64,000 nucleotides of DNA from Henckelia pumila. Its lineage: Eukaryota > Streptophyta > Magnoliopsida > Lamiales > Gesneriaceae. Shown in pieces: positions 12,385 through 21,259 of this stretch; position 1 is the stretch's first letter; each line of letters begins with the position of its first letter. Location: contig NC_133123.1 in assembly GCF_033568475.1 (NCBI RefSeq), positions 159,479,753-159,543,752 on the forward strand. The letters are read 5' to 3'. The position numbers and the translations under genes were made by a program. The notes beneath the pieces were generated by a model, which did not search any database, had not been told where the DNA came from, and saw only the letters and a list, made by a program, of their open reading frames with translations.

Positions 12385-12740
12385 CAAGAAGTCTCCTCCT
12401 ACGATTAAAAAAAGGAGCTGCCTTGCCTAAGTGTAAACGTTGAACGATTCCATAAAAGTGTACGAAACAAATGACAAAAATTAATGTCCAAACCAATTAA
12501 TATCATATAACACATTGAATTGTGTTGTGTATTGAAGCTTGAACCATAGAACCAAGCTTAACTCCATGCATTTTAATCCTGGTATGTATGTAACTAAAAG
12601 AAGATTTTGAGATGGCTCATGCTGCTATAATCTCACTTGAGCTAACTCTTGAGCAAATCCTCCTTCACCCTTATATATTCATCAGACCTCGTGAGAAGAA
12701 ACATATCGAATCCTTCCATGAAAAACTTGAATTCTTTTAG
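12385..12740 (+). pseudogene. 5' NLR relic: duplicate of the NLR2 upstream region and first 41 codons
   Basis: 12479-12736 is identical by eye to 22248-22505 (258 bp), covering the NLR2 proximal upstream region and the start of its CDS. The ATG is at 12612 and the frame (MAHAAIISLELTLEQILLHP...) hits TAG at 12738-12740 just after the homology ends. Further upstream (12385-12478) homology to 22050-22165 continues with an ~86-bp deletion. NLR1's own upstream region begins immediately after. It is a truncated gene copy left by unequal exchange or duplication. Confidence 0.85.
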
Positions 12741-12911
12741 TGTGTGTGGCTGCTTAAGTGTGAACGATGAACAATTTTCCATTTATTCACATTGAACGTG
12801 GAAAACTACTCACAACATGATAGCAACTTATGCTTTTATTGCATTGAAGCTTAAATCTTACGACCAGACTTCCATTTGTATCCTGGTATGTAACTGAAAG
12901 AAGCTCTTGAG
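12741..12911 (+). promoter_or_regulatory. NLR1 proximal upstream region / 5' leader
   Basis: It carries the module CTGCTTAAGTGTGAACGATG (also near 12420, 21265 and 22093) and, nearer the gene, ATTGAAGCTT plus TATCCTGGTATGTAACT followed by GAAAGAAG just before the ATG. The same order precedes NLR2. This is conservation between paralogues rather than a proven promoter. Confidence 0.5.
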
Positions 12912-15419
12912 ATGGCTTATGCTGCTATAAATTCTCTTAAGCTAACTCTTCAGCAAATCCTCCTTCACCCATGTATATTTTTCAGACCTCGTGAGAAGAA
13001 ACATATTGAATCCTTCCATGATAAACTAGAACTCTTGCAGGGGTTTTTGGAAGAACATCCATCCCATGCAAGCAATGAAAAAGTAACATTTCTGGAAAGA
13101 AGAATTCGAGATGCGGCATATGAAGCAGAAGATACCATGGATCTCCATTTAAGCAATCTGTGTACGGAGGAAATGATTTGGCAAATGGAAATCGAGCCTA
13201 TGATGAAGCAAGTTGATTCCTTAAGTGGAGAGGTGACTGAGATTAAGGAACACATGGAGTTGGAGATCAAAACTGTAAAACGTTCCTTAAAGGAAGCTGA
13301 GATAAAGACCTGTGAAGAACCTCCGAATGCTTTGCGTGAGGATTCATCAAGTTCTACCAAGAACTTAATGGTAGGATTTGGCGAGTACTTGATGCATATT
13401 AAGGATCAACTCATAGGGCAATCATCTGCACTCGAGGTCATCTCGATTGTTGGGATGGGAGGCATCGGTAAGACTACTTTGGCAACTCATGCTTATCATG
13501 ATCCATATGTTGTACATCAATTTGACGTTCACATTTGGGTCACTGTATCTCAATCATATAGTATAAGAGATATCATGTCAAGCATGCTGGCCTCGATGAA
13601 TATATTGCCTAAGAGTGCTCAACTAGGACTTGATGTGTACCAAAACTTGAAGGGTCGAAGGTACCTCATCATCATCGATGATATTTGGGATATTAGGGTC
13701 TTTGATGAATTGAAAAGGATGTTTCCAGATGACGAAACTGGAAGCCGAATCATGTTGACTACTCGGATTGCCAATGTGGCTGCGTATGCTAGTCCTTCTG
13801 GGACTCTTCATCAAATTTCTTTACTAAGTATTGTTCATAGTTGGGAGCTACTGTGTGCTAAGGTTTTTGGTGATGAACCTTGTCCTTCTAATTTACAAGA
13901 AATTGGGAAGACAGTCGCAAAAAATTGTCAAGGACTTCCCCTTTCAATTGTGGTCATTGGTGGATTACTCTCGAAGGTATTGAAAACGCCAATGGTGTGG
14001 CAATCCGTGGCCGACAATGTAACTTCACTCATGTTTTCAGGTGACGATCAATGCTCAGAGATACTAAGATTAAGCTACAACTATTTACCTAGATATTTGA
14101 AGGCTTGCTTCCTTTATATGGCAATTTTCCCAAAAGGTCATGAGATCCGCGTTTCCAAACTCGTAAAGATGTGGGTTGCTGAGGGTTTTCTGAGACAAGT
14201 TCATGGCCAAGTCGCAGAAGAGGTCGCAGAGAGATGTGTGGAAGAACTCCTTGACAGAAGTCTAATTTTAAGGTCTAAGAACTCAGAAGGAAAAATCAGG
14301 GCTTTCAGGATCCATGATCTCTTGTTAGACTTCTGTGTAAAAGAAGCAAAGCACGAGAAGTTTCTTCAAATAACAGAGAGCCCTACCGATCTATTTCCGA
14401 CAATTTTAGCAAGTGAGCGCCGTATAAGCATTCTTCGAGTAGAAAAGTTGGTGCATAGTCCGTTTCATTTTGACTCCATATCATCTACCAATTCCTACGT
14501 TCGCACCTTCGTTTCTGTGGATCAAAGCTATATTTACTTCAATTTGTTCTTAAGATTCAAACTTCTTAAGGTACTGGATGCTTCTCAAGTATGGTTTGGT
14601 TACTTTCCACCTCAAGTTTTGGAGCTTGTGAATTTACGCTACATGGCTTTGCTTTGTGATGGGGATATACCTGCATCAATAACAAAATTATGGAATCTCC
14701 AAACCTTAATTATTTTCCGAAGTTGTTATCAAAAGATTAGTGACTTACCAGCAGAAATCTGGATCATGACACATTTAAGGCATGTGAGGTGTGAAGGAAC
14801 TCAACTGCTCTGTCCGACCGCTGCTAAATTCGACTTTGTCAAAAAACATATATTTCTTGAAAACCTGCAGACTCTATCAGGGCTATGGAATTTGGAATTC
14901 AGCAAGGAAATGTTGCGGAGCATTCCGAACATCAAGAAAATCAGTGTTTTATATGATTTGAGCAGCTTGATAGGAAATGAATGGTCGGACTACCAACTCG
15001 AGAATCTTGGCAACCTAAATCAACTCGAAGCATTGAAGATATGCGTAATTCCAGAACTAACACGATATGTGAACTTGAAATATCGTTCAAAATTCAGGTT
15101 TCAGTTTCCGCGGTCGCTCAAGACTTTAACTCTGGGTGGGGTTAAAATAGCATGGCATGATTTGGCAATCGTAGGTTCATTACCCAATCTCGAAGTTCTC
15201 AAACTGAAGGATCTCGCTTGTGTAGGGACAGAGTGGGAACCAAATGAAAACGAGTTCCGTGAACTAAAAGTTTTGGTACTGGAAGAACTGGACTTGAAGC
15301 ATTGGAAAGCTGATTCCAACCACTTTCCAAGCCTCCAGCGCCTCATTATCCGATGGTGTCATGAATTGGTGGAGATACCATCTGGGATGGGAGAAAGCGC
15401 GACGCTTCTTGAATATTGA
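12912..15419 (+). CDS. NLR1: R1-type CC-NBS-LRR, 3' end cut by copia
   Basis: This 835-residue frame is an intracellular immune receptor of the late-blight R1-like CNL family. The order is: Rx-type coiled coil (about 1-150; MAYAAINSLKLTLQQILLHP, EAEDTMDLHL); NB-ARC with P-loop GMGGIGKTT (181-189, Lys187), kinase-2 IIIDDIW (Asp256/257), RNBS-B GSRIMLTTR (about 278), GLPL (about 341), RNBS-D YLKACFLYMAIFPKG, and IHD in the MHD position (467-469); then LRRs (about 520-830). The last three codons (LEY) and stop come from the copia LTR inserted at 15407. The original tail and small second exon survive at 20396-20695. The truncated receptor lacks about 68 C-terminal residues; whether it functions is unknown. 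Confidence 0.9.
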   Translation: MAYAAINSLKLTLQQILLHPCIFFRPREKKHIESFHDKLELLQGFLEEHPSHASNEKVTFLERRIRDAAYEAEDTMDLHLSNLCTEEMIWQMEIEPMMKQVDSLSGEVTEIKEHMELEIKTVKRSLKEAEIKTCEEPPNALREDSSSSTKNLMVGFGEYLMHIKDQLIGQSSALEVISIVGMGGIGKTTLATHAYHDPYVVHQFDVHIWVTVSQSYSIRDIMSSMLASMNILPKSAQLGLDVYQNLKGRRYLIIIDDIWDIRVFDELKRMFPDDETGSRIMLTTRIANVAAYASPSGTLHQISLLSIVHSWELLCAKVFGDEPCPSNLQEIGKTVAKNCQGLPLSIVVIGGLLSKVLKTPMVWQSVADNVTSLMFSGDDQCSEILRLSYNYLPRYLKACFLYMAIFPKGHEIRVSKLVKMWVAEGFLRQVHGQVAEEVAERCVEELLDRSLILRSKNSEGKIRAFRIHDLLLDFCVKEAKHEKFLQITESPTDLFPTILASERRISILRVEKLVHSPFHFDSISSTNSYVRTFVSVDQSYIYFNLFLRFKLLKVLDASQVWFGYFPPQVLELVNLRYMALLCDGDIPASITKLWNLQTLIIFRSCYQKISDLPAEIWIMTHLRHVRCEGTQLLCPTAAKFDFVKKHIFLENLQTLSGLWNLEFSKEMLRSIPNIKKISVLYDLSSLIGNEWSDYQLENLGNLNQLEALKICVIPELTRYVNLKYRSKFRFQFPRSLKTLTLGGVKIAWHDLAIVGSLPNLEVLKLKDLACVGTEWEPNENEFRELKVLVLEELDLKHWKADSNHFPSLQRLIIRWCHELVEIPSGMGESATLLEY
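15402..15406. repeat. Target-site duplication of the NLR1 copia, left
   Basis: ACGCT, exactly repeated at 20396-20400. Joining at this duplication restores the NLR reading frame seen in NLR2 (…TLTTIGL…). Confidence 0.9.
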
Positions 15420-15654
15420 CAAAAGAAGATAAATGGGCAAGCAACAAATGTTCGAACAAGATTATGCAGCAGAAGATGTCTATTCTTTTATTATCAATAT
15501 ATACATAAAGGAATGACTGGTAGACTAGATTTAAGGCTATTATGTCGCGATCCTCTTTTTGTGGGATTTGACATACACTAATTTAGGAATACAAATAAAG
15601 TAAATTCGTAAATATATATCTAATATAATATAAATCGACGGATATTTCGTAATA
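15407..15654 (-). repeat. Copia 3' LTR (248 bp)
   Basis: It matches 20136-20395 except for two deletions (GCAATAT and AATAT). The PPT (GAGGGGGAG on the minus strand) abuts it at 15655-15663. Confidence 0.92.
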
Positions 15655-15661
15655 CTCCCCC

Positions 15662-18600
15662 TCAAGTTGGAGAGTGAATGTCGTGAAGTCCCAACTTGTT
15701 GCGTAATTTCACAAACTGATCCCTTCCTAATGCCTTCGTAAATACATCAGCCAACTGCGAGTTTGAAGACACAAAGGATGGAGTAATCATTCCAGCTTGC
15801 ATTTTTTCTCGTACAATATGACAGTCTATTTCTATGTGCTTGGTGCGCTCATGAAAAACTGGATTCGCTGCAATGTACAAAGCTGCCTGATTGTCGCAGA
15901 ACAATGGTGTAGGAGTTGCTTGATCTACCTTTAAGTCATGCAGTATATAACGCAGCCAAGTTAACTCAAAAGTTGTGTTAGCCATGGCTCGATATTCGGC
16001 TTCTGCGGATGATCTAGAAACGGTGGCTTGCTTTTTTGATTTCCATGATATAATAGAATTTCCAAGGAAAATACAAGATCCTGTGACTGATCTTCTTGTA
16101 GTATGACACCCTCCCCAATCTGAATCACAAAAGGCTTTCAGCTCTAGGTTGTTTTTGGAAGAAAGTAGTAGTCCTTGTCCCGGTGTACCTTTGATGTATT
16201 TGAGGATTCGAATGGCAGCATTCCAGTGAGGTAGTTTAGGTTCCTGCATAAATTGGCTCAAAGTGCGAACAGAGTAAACAATGTCGGGCCTTGTCACTGT
16301 TAAATAAATCAATCGACCAACTAGTCTTCTATATTTTGTTGGATCATTTAGAGATGATCCATCAGTGGGTATAAGTTTTAAATTTTGCTCCATTGGAAAA
16401 TTTTCAGGACGTGCACCTAAGAGCCCTGAATCTTGCAAAATATCAAATGCATATTTTCTTTGAGACATAAAAATACCTTTTTTGGAGCGGGAGAATTCAA
16501 TACCTAGAAAATATTTCAAGTCTCCAAGGTCTTTAATGCGGAAGCGTTTGAGAAGGGAATCTTTGAGGCGTTTCATTTCATGTGCATCATTACCTGTGAG
16601 AAGTATATCATCTACATATATAAGAATTGATGTAAAAGATGTACCTTGAGCCTTAGTGAAAAATGAATAATCAGCTTTTGATTGTTGAAAACCAGCCTGT
16701 TGAACGATATTCGAAAATGTGGAAAACCAATTTCTTGAGGCTTGTTTGAGTCCATAAAGAGATTTGTTGAGCCGACACACTATGTTCTCCCCCTGTCGGC
16801 GAAGACCGGGTAGAGGTTGCATATAAACAACTTCATGTAAATCACCATGGAGGAAGGCATTTTGAACATCTAACTGATGGATATACCAGTCACGAGCTAC
16901 AGCGACGGCCAGAAGACAGCGAAGTGTCGTAAGCTTTGCGGTAGGTGAAAATGTCTCTTGATAGTCGATGCCTTCAATTTGATTGTACCCCTTAGCAACA
17001 AGACGAGCTTTGTAACGTTCGATGGTGCCATCGGCATTGTATTTTATTTTATAAACCCATTTACAACCGATTGGTTTATGTCCATCGGGCAAAGATACTA
17101 GGTTCCATGTGTTATTGAGTTCTAAAGCTTCTAATTCTGTTTTCATAGCTTGTCGCCAATGTGAATTAAGGGCAGCTTGACCGTAAGTTTTGGGTTCGAC
17201 ATGATCTGAGACAGTGGCTAAAAATATAGAATGCGAAGATGACAAACGTGAGTATGAAAGAAAATGAGAGAGTGGATATCGAGTACCTTCTTTAGGACTT
17301 GGTGGTGAGGCAGAGTGATTTGCTTGAGACGACATTAGAAAATCTCTATGCCATGCTGGGGTTTGCTTAGGTCGTGTGGACTGTCTTGTAGGTGGATTGG
17401 ATGGAGTAGGTTGTTCAAGAGTAATGGTTGATGTGTCTGAAATTGTGGATTTGTCTAGTGGAATAGAGGTAGTAATAGGGTCGAAATGAATAGGCGTCGT
17501 TTCGAGAAGTGGTGTGGTTGTGAGAGGCTGGTTGGTGCTGTCAGGAACAGTAGGGGTGATGGGTTGAGGAGTATGAGGTGTTTTTGTGGGTTGGTTCCAT
17601 GTTTCAGTAGGCTCAAAGATAAAGTTTGGTATTGCAAAATCAGAATCTGAAGGAGTTGGGGTAAGAAAAGGAAATGCAGTTTCATGAAACTTGACATCAC
17701 GACTGACAAAAATTTTCTTTGTTGCCATGTCATATAATTTGTAGCCTTTTTGTCCAGTCGGGTACCCAATGAAGACACAACGTGTTGCACGGGGTTCAAA
17801 TTTATGAATGGAGTGTACAACGGTTGCATAACTTAGACAACCAAAAACCTTAAGATGAACCAGAGATGGAGGACGATTATATAAAATTTCAAAAGGTTTT
17901 TTATTTGAGAGTAATGGAGATGGTAATCTATTAATAAGATAGACGGCGGTTAAGACACACTCACCCCAAAAATGTAAAGGTAAATGAGACTGAAAAAGTA
18001 ATGCGCGTGCTACAGTTAAAATGTGACGATGTTTTCTTTCAACAACTCCATTTTGTTGTGGAGTGTAGACACAAGTGTGTTGATACTCAATACCATGAAA
18101 TTTAAAATAATTTCTCAAAGAAAAAAATTCAGAGCCATTATCTACTCGGATTGCTTTGACGGAAGCTTGAAACTGGGTGCGAACAAAATGGATGAAGGAC
18201 TTCAAAATATTTTGAGTTTCAGATTTGTATTGCATAAGAAATATCCATGTGCATCGTGTAAAATCATCTACAATGGTGAGAAAAAATCGTGCTCTTGAGT
18301 GTGTGTGAACTTTGTGAGGACCCCATATATCACAATGCAATAAATCAAATGGAGCTTGAGTTGAGATAATACTTAATGGGAAAGGAAGTCTTGTTTGCTT
18401 TGCCAAAGGACAAACAGTGCATTTATTATCATAAGAGATATTATTTGTAGATAACAATGAAGAAGCTAATTTAAGACGAAATGGCGATGGGTGCCCAAGA
18501 CGCATGTGCCAAAGGCTAGAAGAGTGTGAAGTTTGGTTACAAGTTGGTGCTTTGTGTAGCGGAGGCATGTAATAGAGACCACCATGTTGTTTACTCGAGC

Positions 18601-19120
18601 CAATCATCTTCCCCGTAGCCAAGTCCTGTAAAATACAAAACTTAGGGAAAAAAATGGCACAACAATTCAGGGCAGTAGTAAGCTTAGCAATAGATATTAA
18701 ATTTAAGCGAAAACTAGGAACACATAGAACATTATCTAAGGTGATATCCGGGTTTAAAGATATAGTGCCAATCGAAGTGATCGAAGCTGTGGATCCCGTT
18801 GGTAAGTTAACAATGGGTACGAGTGTAGGTTGTGTCGTAGCGAAGAGTGAAGAATCAGAGGTGATATGATCAGTGGCACCACTGTCCAAAATCCATGGTT
18901 TAGTGAGAACAGAATTAATCGAAACATTAGAGAAAGGGGCCAGACCTGTTGCATTCGCATAAGAATCTTTATTACCAGTATTGTGGTCTGGATTCATCGT
19001 AGATAATGCTCGCGAGAGTTGCTGGAGTTGCTCGGTTGAAAAACCTGTGGCATTGGCAGTAGGAAAAGTGTTCTTGCGAGGTCCACGTTGTTGTTGTGAT
19101 TGGCCTTGTCGATTTCCCAC
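15662..19120 (-). CDS. Copia pol polyprotein (protease, integrase, RT, RNase H)
   Basis: The 1152-residue open frame has: a protease core LDSGATDHIT (about 77); GAG-pre-integrase LWHMRLGHPS (about 203); integrase zinc site CTVCPLAKQ; integrase core with DIWGPH, TIVDDFTR, RVDNGSEF and QQNGVVERKHR; RT starting LEALELNNTWNLVSLPDG (about 690) with catalytic YVDDILLTG; and RNase H with CDSDWGGC, SSAEAEYRAM and FCDNQAAL. These are the copia order and catalytic residues, apparently all intact. It is in the same frame as gag (19160-20053) and separated from it by one TGA at 19157-19159, so native gag-pol was one ORF. Confidence 0.93.
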   Translation of the reverse strand: MGNRQGQSQQQRGPRKNTFPTANATGFSTEQLQQLSRALSTMNPDHNTGNKDSYANATGLAPFSNVSINSVLTKPWILDSGATDHITSDSSLFATTQPTLVPIVNLPTGSTASITSIGTISLNPDITLDNVLCVPSFRLNLISIAKLTTALNCCAIFFPKFCILQDLATGKMIGSSKQHGGLYYMPPLHKAPTCNQTSHSSSLWHMRLGHPSPFRLKLASSLLSTNNISYDNKCTVCPLAKQTRLPFPLSIISTQAPFDLLHCDIWGPHKVHTHSRARFFLTIVDDFTRCTWIFLMQYKSETQNILKSFIHFVRTQFQASVKAIRVDNGSEFFSLRNYFKFHGIEYQHTCVYTPQQNGVVERKHRHILTVARALLFQSHLPLHFWGECVLTAVYLINRLPSPLLSNKKPFEILYNRPPSLVHLKVFGCLSYATVVHSIHKFEPRATRCVFIGYPTGQKGYKLYDMATKKIFVSRDVKFHETAFPFLTPTPSDSDFAIPNFIFEPTETWNQPTKTPHTPQPITPTVPDSTNQPLTTTPLLETTPIHFDPITTSIPLDKSTISDTSTITLEQPTPSNPPTRQSTRPKQTPAWHRDFLMSSQANHSASPPSPKEGTRYPLSHFLSYSRLSSSHSIFLATVSDHVEPKTYGQAALNSHWRQAMKTELEALELNNTWNLVSLPDGHKPIGCKWVYKIKYNADGTIERYKARLVAKGYNQIEGIDYQETFSPTAKLTTLRCLLAVAVARDWYIHQLDVQNAFLHGDLHEVVYMQPLPGLRRQGENIVCRLNKSLYGLKQASRNWFSTFSNIVQQAGFQQSKADYSFFTKAQGTSFTSILIYVDDILLTGNDAHEMKRLKDSLLKRFRIKDLGDLKYFLGIEFSRSKKGIFMSQRKYAFDILQDSGLLGARPENFPMEQNLKLIPTDGSSLNDPTKYRRLVGRLIYLTVTRPDIVYSVRTLSQFMQEPKLPHWNAAIRILKYIKGTPGQGLLLSSKNNLELKAFCDSDWGGCHTTRRSVTGSCIFLGNSIISWKSKKQATVSRSSAEAEYRAMANTTFELTWLRYILHDLKVDQATPTPLFCDNQAALYIAANPVFHERTKHIEIDCHIVREKMQAGMITPSFVSSNSQLADVFTKALGRDQFVKLRNKLGLHDIHSPT

Positions 19121-19156
19121 GATGTTGGGTGTCCATGTACCATTTTTGTATTTGCA

Positions 19157-20053
19157 TCAATCCTCTGTATGCCCTCTTTTATCACAGTGTTTGCAATAAT
19201 ACTTTAGAGTATGACAATTTTCAATGGTGTGGCCGTCTCGATCGCAATGTTCACAATACTTGCCTTTTGATTTATTTGAGAAGTTGTTCGGATGGTTCCG
19301 AACTGCAGCTGCAATAGAAAAGTTCTCGGTTGTTTCTGTAGTTACTTCCCTTTGTACCTCATCTTGAATGACCAATGAATAGGTCTGGCGAACATTCGGC
19401 AGTGGGGTTATCATGAGGATATTGCTACGAACACTACTGTAAGTGTCGTTTAAACCCATGAGAAACTGCATCATCCGATCCTCCTCCCTTTGTTCCATGT
19501 GCTCCTTCATCTGGTTGCAAGCAAAAATTGGCCGATATGTATCTAATTCGTCCCAGAGACTCTTGAGTTTTGTAAAGTAAACTGAAACTGTCATTGTGCC
19601 TTGTGAAAGAGAGGCAAGAGATTTCTGAATCTGATAAATTGCTGGTGCGTTTTTTTGTGAGAATTGGTCTTTGAAGTCTTCCCATACTTGACGAGCCGTT
19701 GTAGCGTGAATGACCCCCTTGGCTAGATCGGGTTCAACAGAGTGAGTGAACCATGATAAAATCATGCTGTTGCATTGATTCCAAAGTGCAAATTCCTTTG
19801 GATTCTCTGTTTCAGATGGTGATTCAATAGATCCATCAATAAAACCAATTTTATTCTTGGCTGTGAGGGCATGAATCATAGATTTGCTCCATGATGGATA
19901 ATTGGAGCCATTCAGTTTTGTTGGAACAAGGATGTGTCCAGGTTGGTCTGAATGATGAACTAAGTATGGGTTTGAGAGATCCATCGAAGAGTTGGTTTTT
20001 GAATGAATGTGAGGTGTTGTATGGGATGGTGATTTCTGATTTTCATCTGACAT
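19157..20053 (-). CDS. Copia gag with two CCHC knuckles
   Basis: Gag most plausibly starts at MSDENQKSPSHTTPHIHSKT (ATG ending at 20053). An upstream ATG at 20242 lies inside the LTR and would precede the PBS, so it is unlikely. Features are the UBN2-type segment LNGSNYPSWSKSMIHALTAK, then CEHCDRDGHTIENC, and a second knuckle CKHCDKRGHTED cut by TGA (19157-19159) exactly where the family has a residue before the final Cys. The frame continues CKYKNG and into pol, so this is a single nonsense change. Confidence 0.9.
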   Translation of the reverse strand: MSDENQKSPSHTTPHIHSKTNSSMDLSNPYLVHHSDQPGHILVPTKLNGSNYPSWSKSMIHALTAKNKIGFIDGSIESPSETENPKEFALWNQCNSMILSWFTHSVEPDLAKGVIHATTARQVWEDFKDQFSQKNAPAIYQIQKSLASLSQGTMTVSVYFTKLKSLWDELDTYRPIFACNQMKEHMEQREEDRMMQFLMGLNDTYSSVRSNILMITPLPNVRQTYSLVIQDEVQREVTTETTENFSIAAAVRNHPNNFSNKSKGKYCEHCDRDGHTIENCHTLKYYCKHCDKRGHTED

Positions 20054-20122
20054 TGTAATGATAAAGTAGTGGTGGTCGAATTTTTGAAAAAAAAATAAAA
20101 TTAGTAACCAGTCACCAGGATG

Positions 20123-20135
20123 GGCTTTGATACCA
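20123..20135 (-). other. Copia primer-binding site (tRNA-iMet)
   Basis: The minus strand reads TGGTATCAAAGCC directly adjoining the LTR end at 20136. Confidence 0.9.
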
Positions 20136-20395
20136 TCTTGAATATTGACAAAAGAAGATAAATGGGCAAGCAACAAATGTTCGAACAAGATTATGCAGCA
20201 GAAGATGTCTATTCTTTTATTATCAATATGCAATATATACATAAAGGAATGACTAATATGGTAGACTAGATTTAAGGCTATTATGTCGCGATCCTCTTTT
20301 TGTGGGATTTGACATACACTAATTTAGGAATACAAATAAAGTAAATTCGTAAATATATATCTAATATAATATAAATCGACGGATATTTCGTAATA
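20136..20395 (-). repeat. Copia 5' LTR (260 bp)
   Basis: It is identical by eye to the left LTR apart from two short extra segments. It is followed by the target duplication ACGCT (20396-20400). Confidence 0.92.
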
Positions 20396-20695
20396 ACGCT
20401 TACCACAATCGGGTTGTGTATGTGTAAAGCATCTGTGTTGGCTTCAGCAAATGAGATACTGGAGAAGCAACTGAGCTACGGAAATGATGATTTTCGAGTT
20501 ATTAATGTGGATCCTAAAATTAAGTGTCGTCCGTCTCTTTCCCTTGCAATTTTCAGGTGAGATAGATTCGTGTGTGCTACCTTATATATCATTTTCTAAA
20601 TTTAATAACGAATGAATTCTATATAATTTCGCCTGCTTTGTAGGTTCCACGAAGCATGGCTTGCAAGAAGCGATGTTGAGATGGATTATTTCTAG
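20396..20695 (+). pseudogene. Displaced 3' end of NLR1 (tail of exon 1 plus exon 2)
   Basis: From ACGCT (20396) the frame reads TLTTIGL, SVLASANEILEKQLSYGNDD and on to ...SLAIF, then a donor AG|GTGAGA at 20556/20557. An acceptor TTTGTAG precedes 20644, and the next exon reads FHEAWLARSDVEMDYF with TAG at 20693-20695. Phase and layout match NLR2 and NLR3. The copia separates it from 12912-15406 by about 5 kb. If the copia were spliced out or lost, the gene would be whole. Confidence 0.85.
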
Positions 20696-20956
20696 CTAAC
20701 AGGTATGATATTGTTCGTATAGACGATGCAATCGTGTTACGGTACACTGAAAATTGAGCTATCAAATAAGCTAACGTAGTATGGAAACTTGTTGAAATCT
20801 CCTTATTGTAATAAATTCTTTGAGGTGTTTGCACAAATCCGTGCGCGTGGTACTTGTGGAATATGATCTGGGTTTTTCCAGATCGTTTAACTTTTGTAAG
20901 AAGTTGTTGAATTTTTCTTGATGACTTTTGTAAAAAGATTTTTATTGTAATATTTA

Positions 20957-21058
20957 GGTAGTGTTTGAGAGAGATTTTAGGAAATACTTTTCAGCTTTTT
21001 CTTAACAAATTTTTTAAAATTTTATTAAAGAAAAGTTGAGAAGCACCCAAACACTACC
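20957..21058. mobile_element. Short MITE with GGTAGTGTTTG inverted ends
   Basis: About 102 bp bounded by GGTAGTGTTTG and CAAACACTACC, flanked by TA on both sides. The interior is TTTTCAGCTTTTTCTTAAC... with its partial inverse. No coding capacity. A related, more diverged copy lies at 21894-21998. Confidence 0.7.
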
Positions 21059-21259
21059 TAATATGTTACAACCTCCACCGATAAATAAAAATAAAACAAA
21101 CGATTTCTTTCTTGATAAAAGGAGAAAAATATTGCCCCACAAATCACAATATATCAAACCACCACTCTCTAAATTTTGGATGGTAAATGAGAGAACGAAG
21201 AACTAAAACACAATGGTTTTCTAATAAGTTCAATTTGGCAGACTTCTCCTTTGATTAAA

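Larger units (their letters stand above)
15407..20395 (-). mobile_element. Nearly intact Ty1/copia element inserted in NLR1
   Basis: A complete element of ~4.99 kb on the minus strand: 5' LTR at right (20136-20395), PBS, gag, pol, polypurine tract and 3' LTR at left (15407-15654), flanked by the exact 5-bp duplication ACGCT. The LTRs show no substitution by eye, only two short indels (7 and 5 bp), so insertion is recent. The gag-pol frame is open apart from one TGA. LTR termini are non-canonical (5'-TA...GA-3' on the element strand), as fixed by the PPT, the PBS and the target duplication. Confidence 0.92.

Noticed and set aside
12965..13360. Antisense ORF in NLR1
   Set aside because: Shadow of the NLR coiled-coil region. 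The same shadow appears in NLR2 and NLR3.
19160..20242. Copia gag start at the upstream ATG (20242)
   Set aside because: It lies in the 5' LTR, upstream of the primer site. The Met at 20053 is the normal Gag start.
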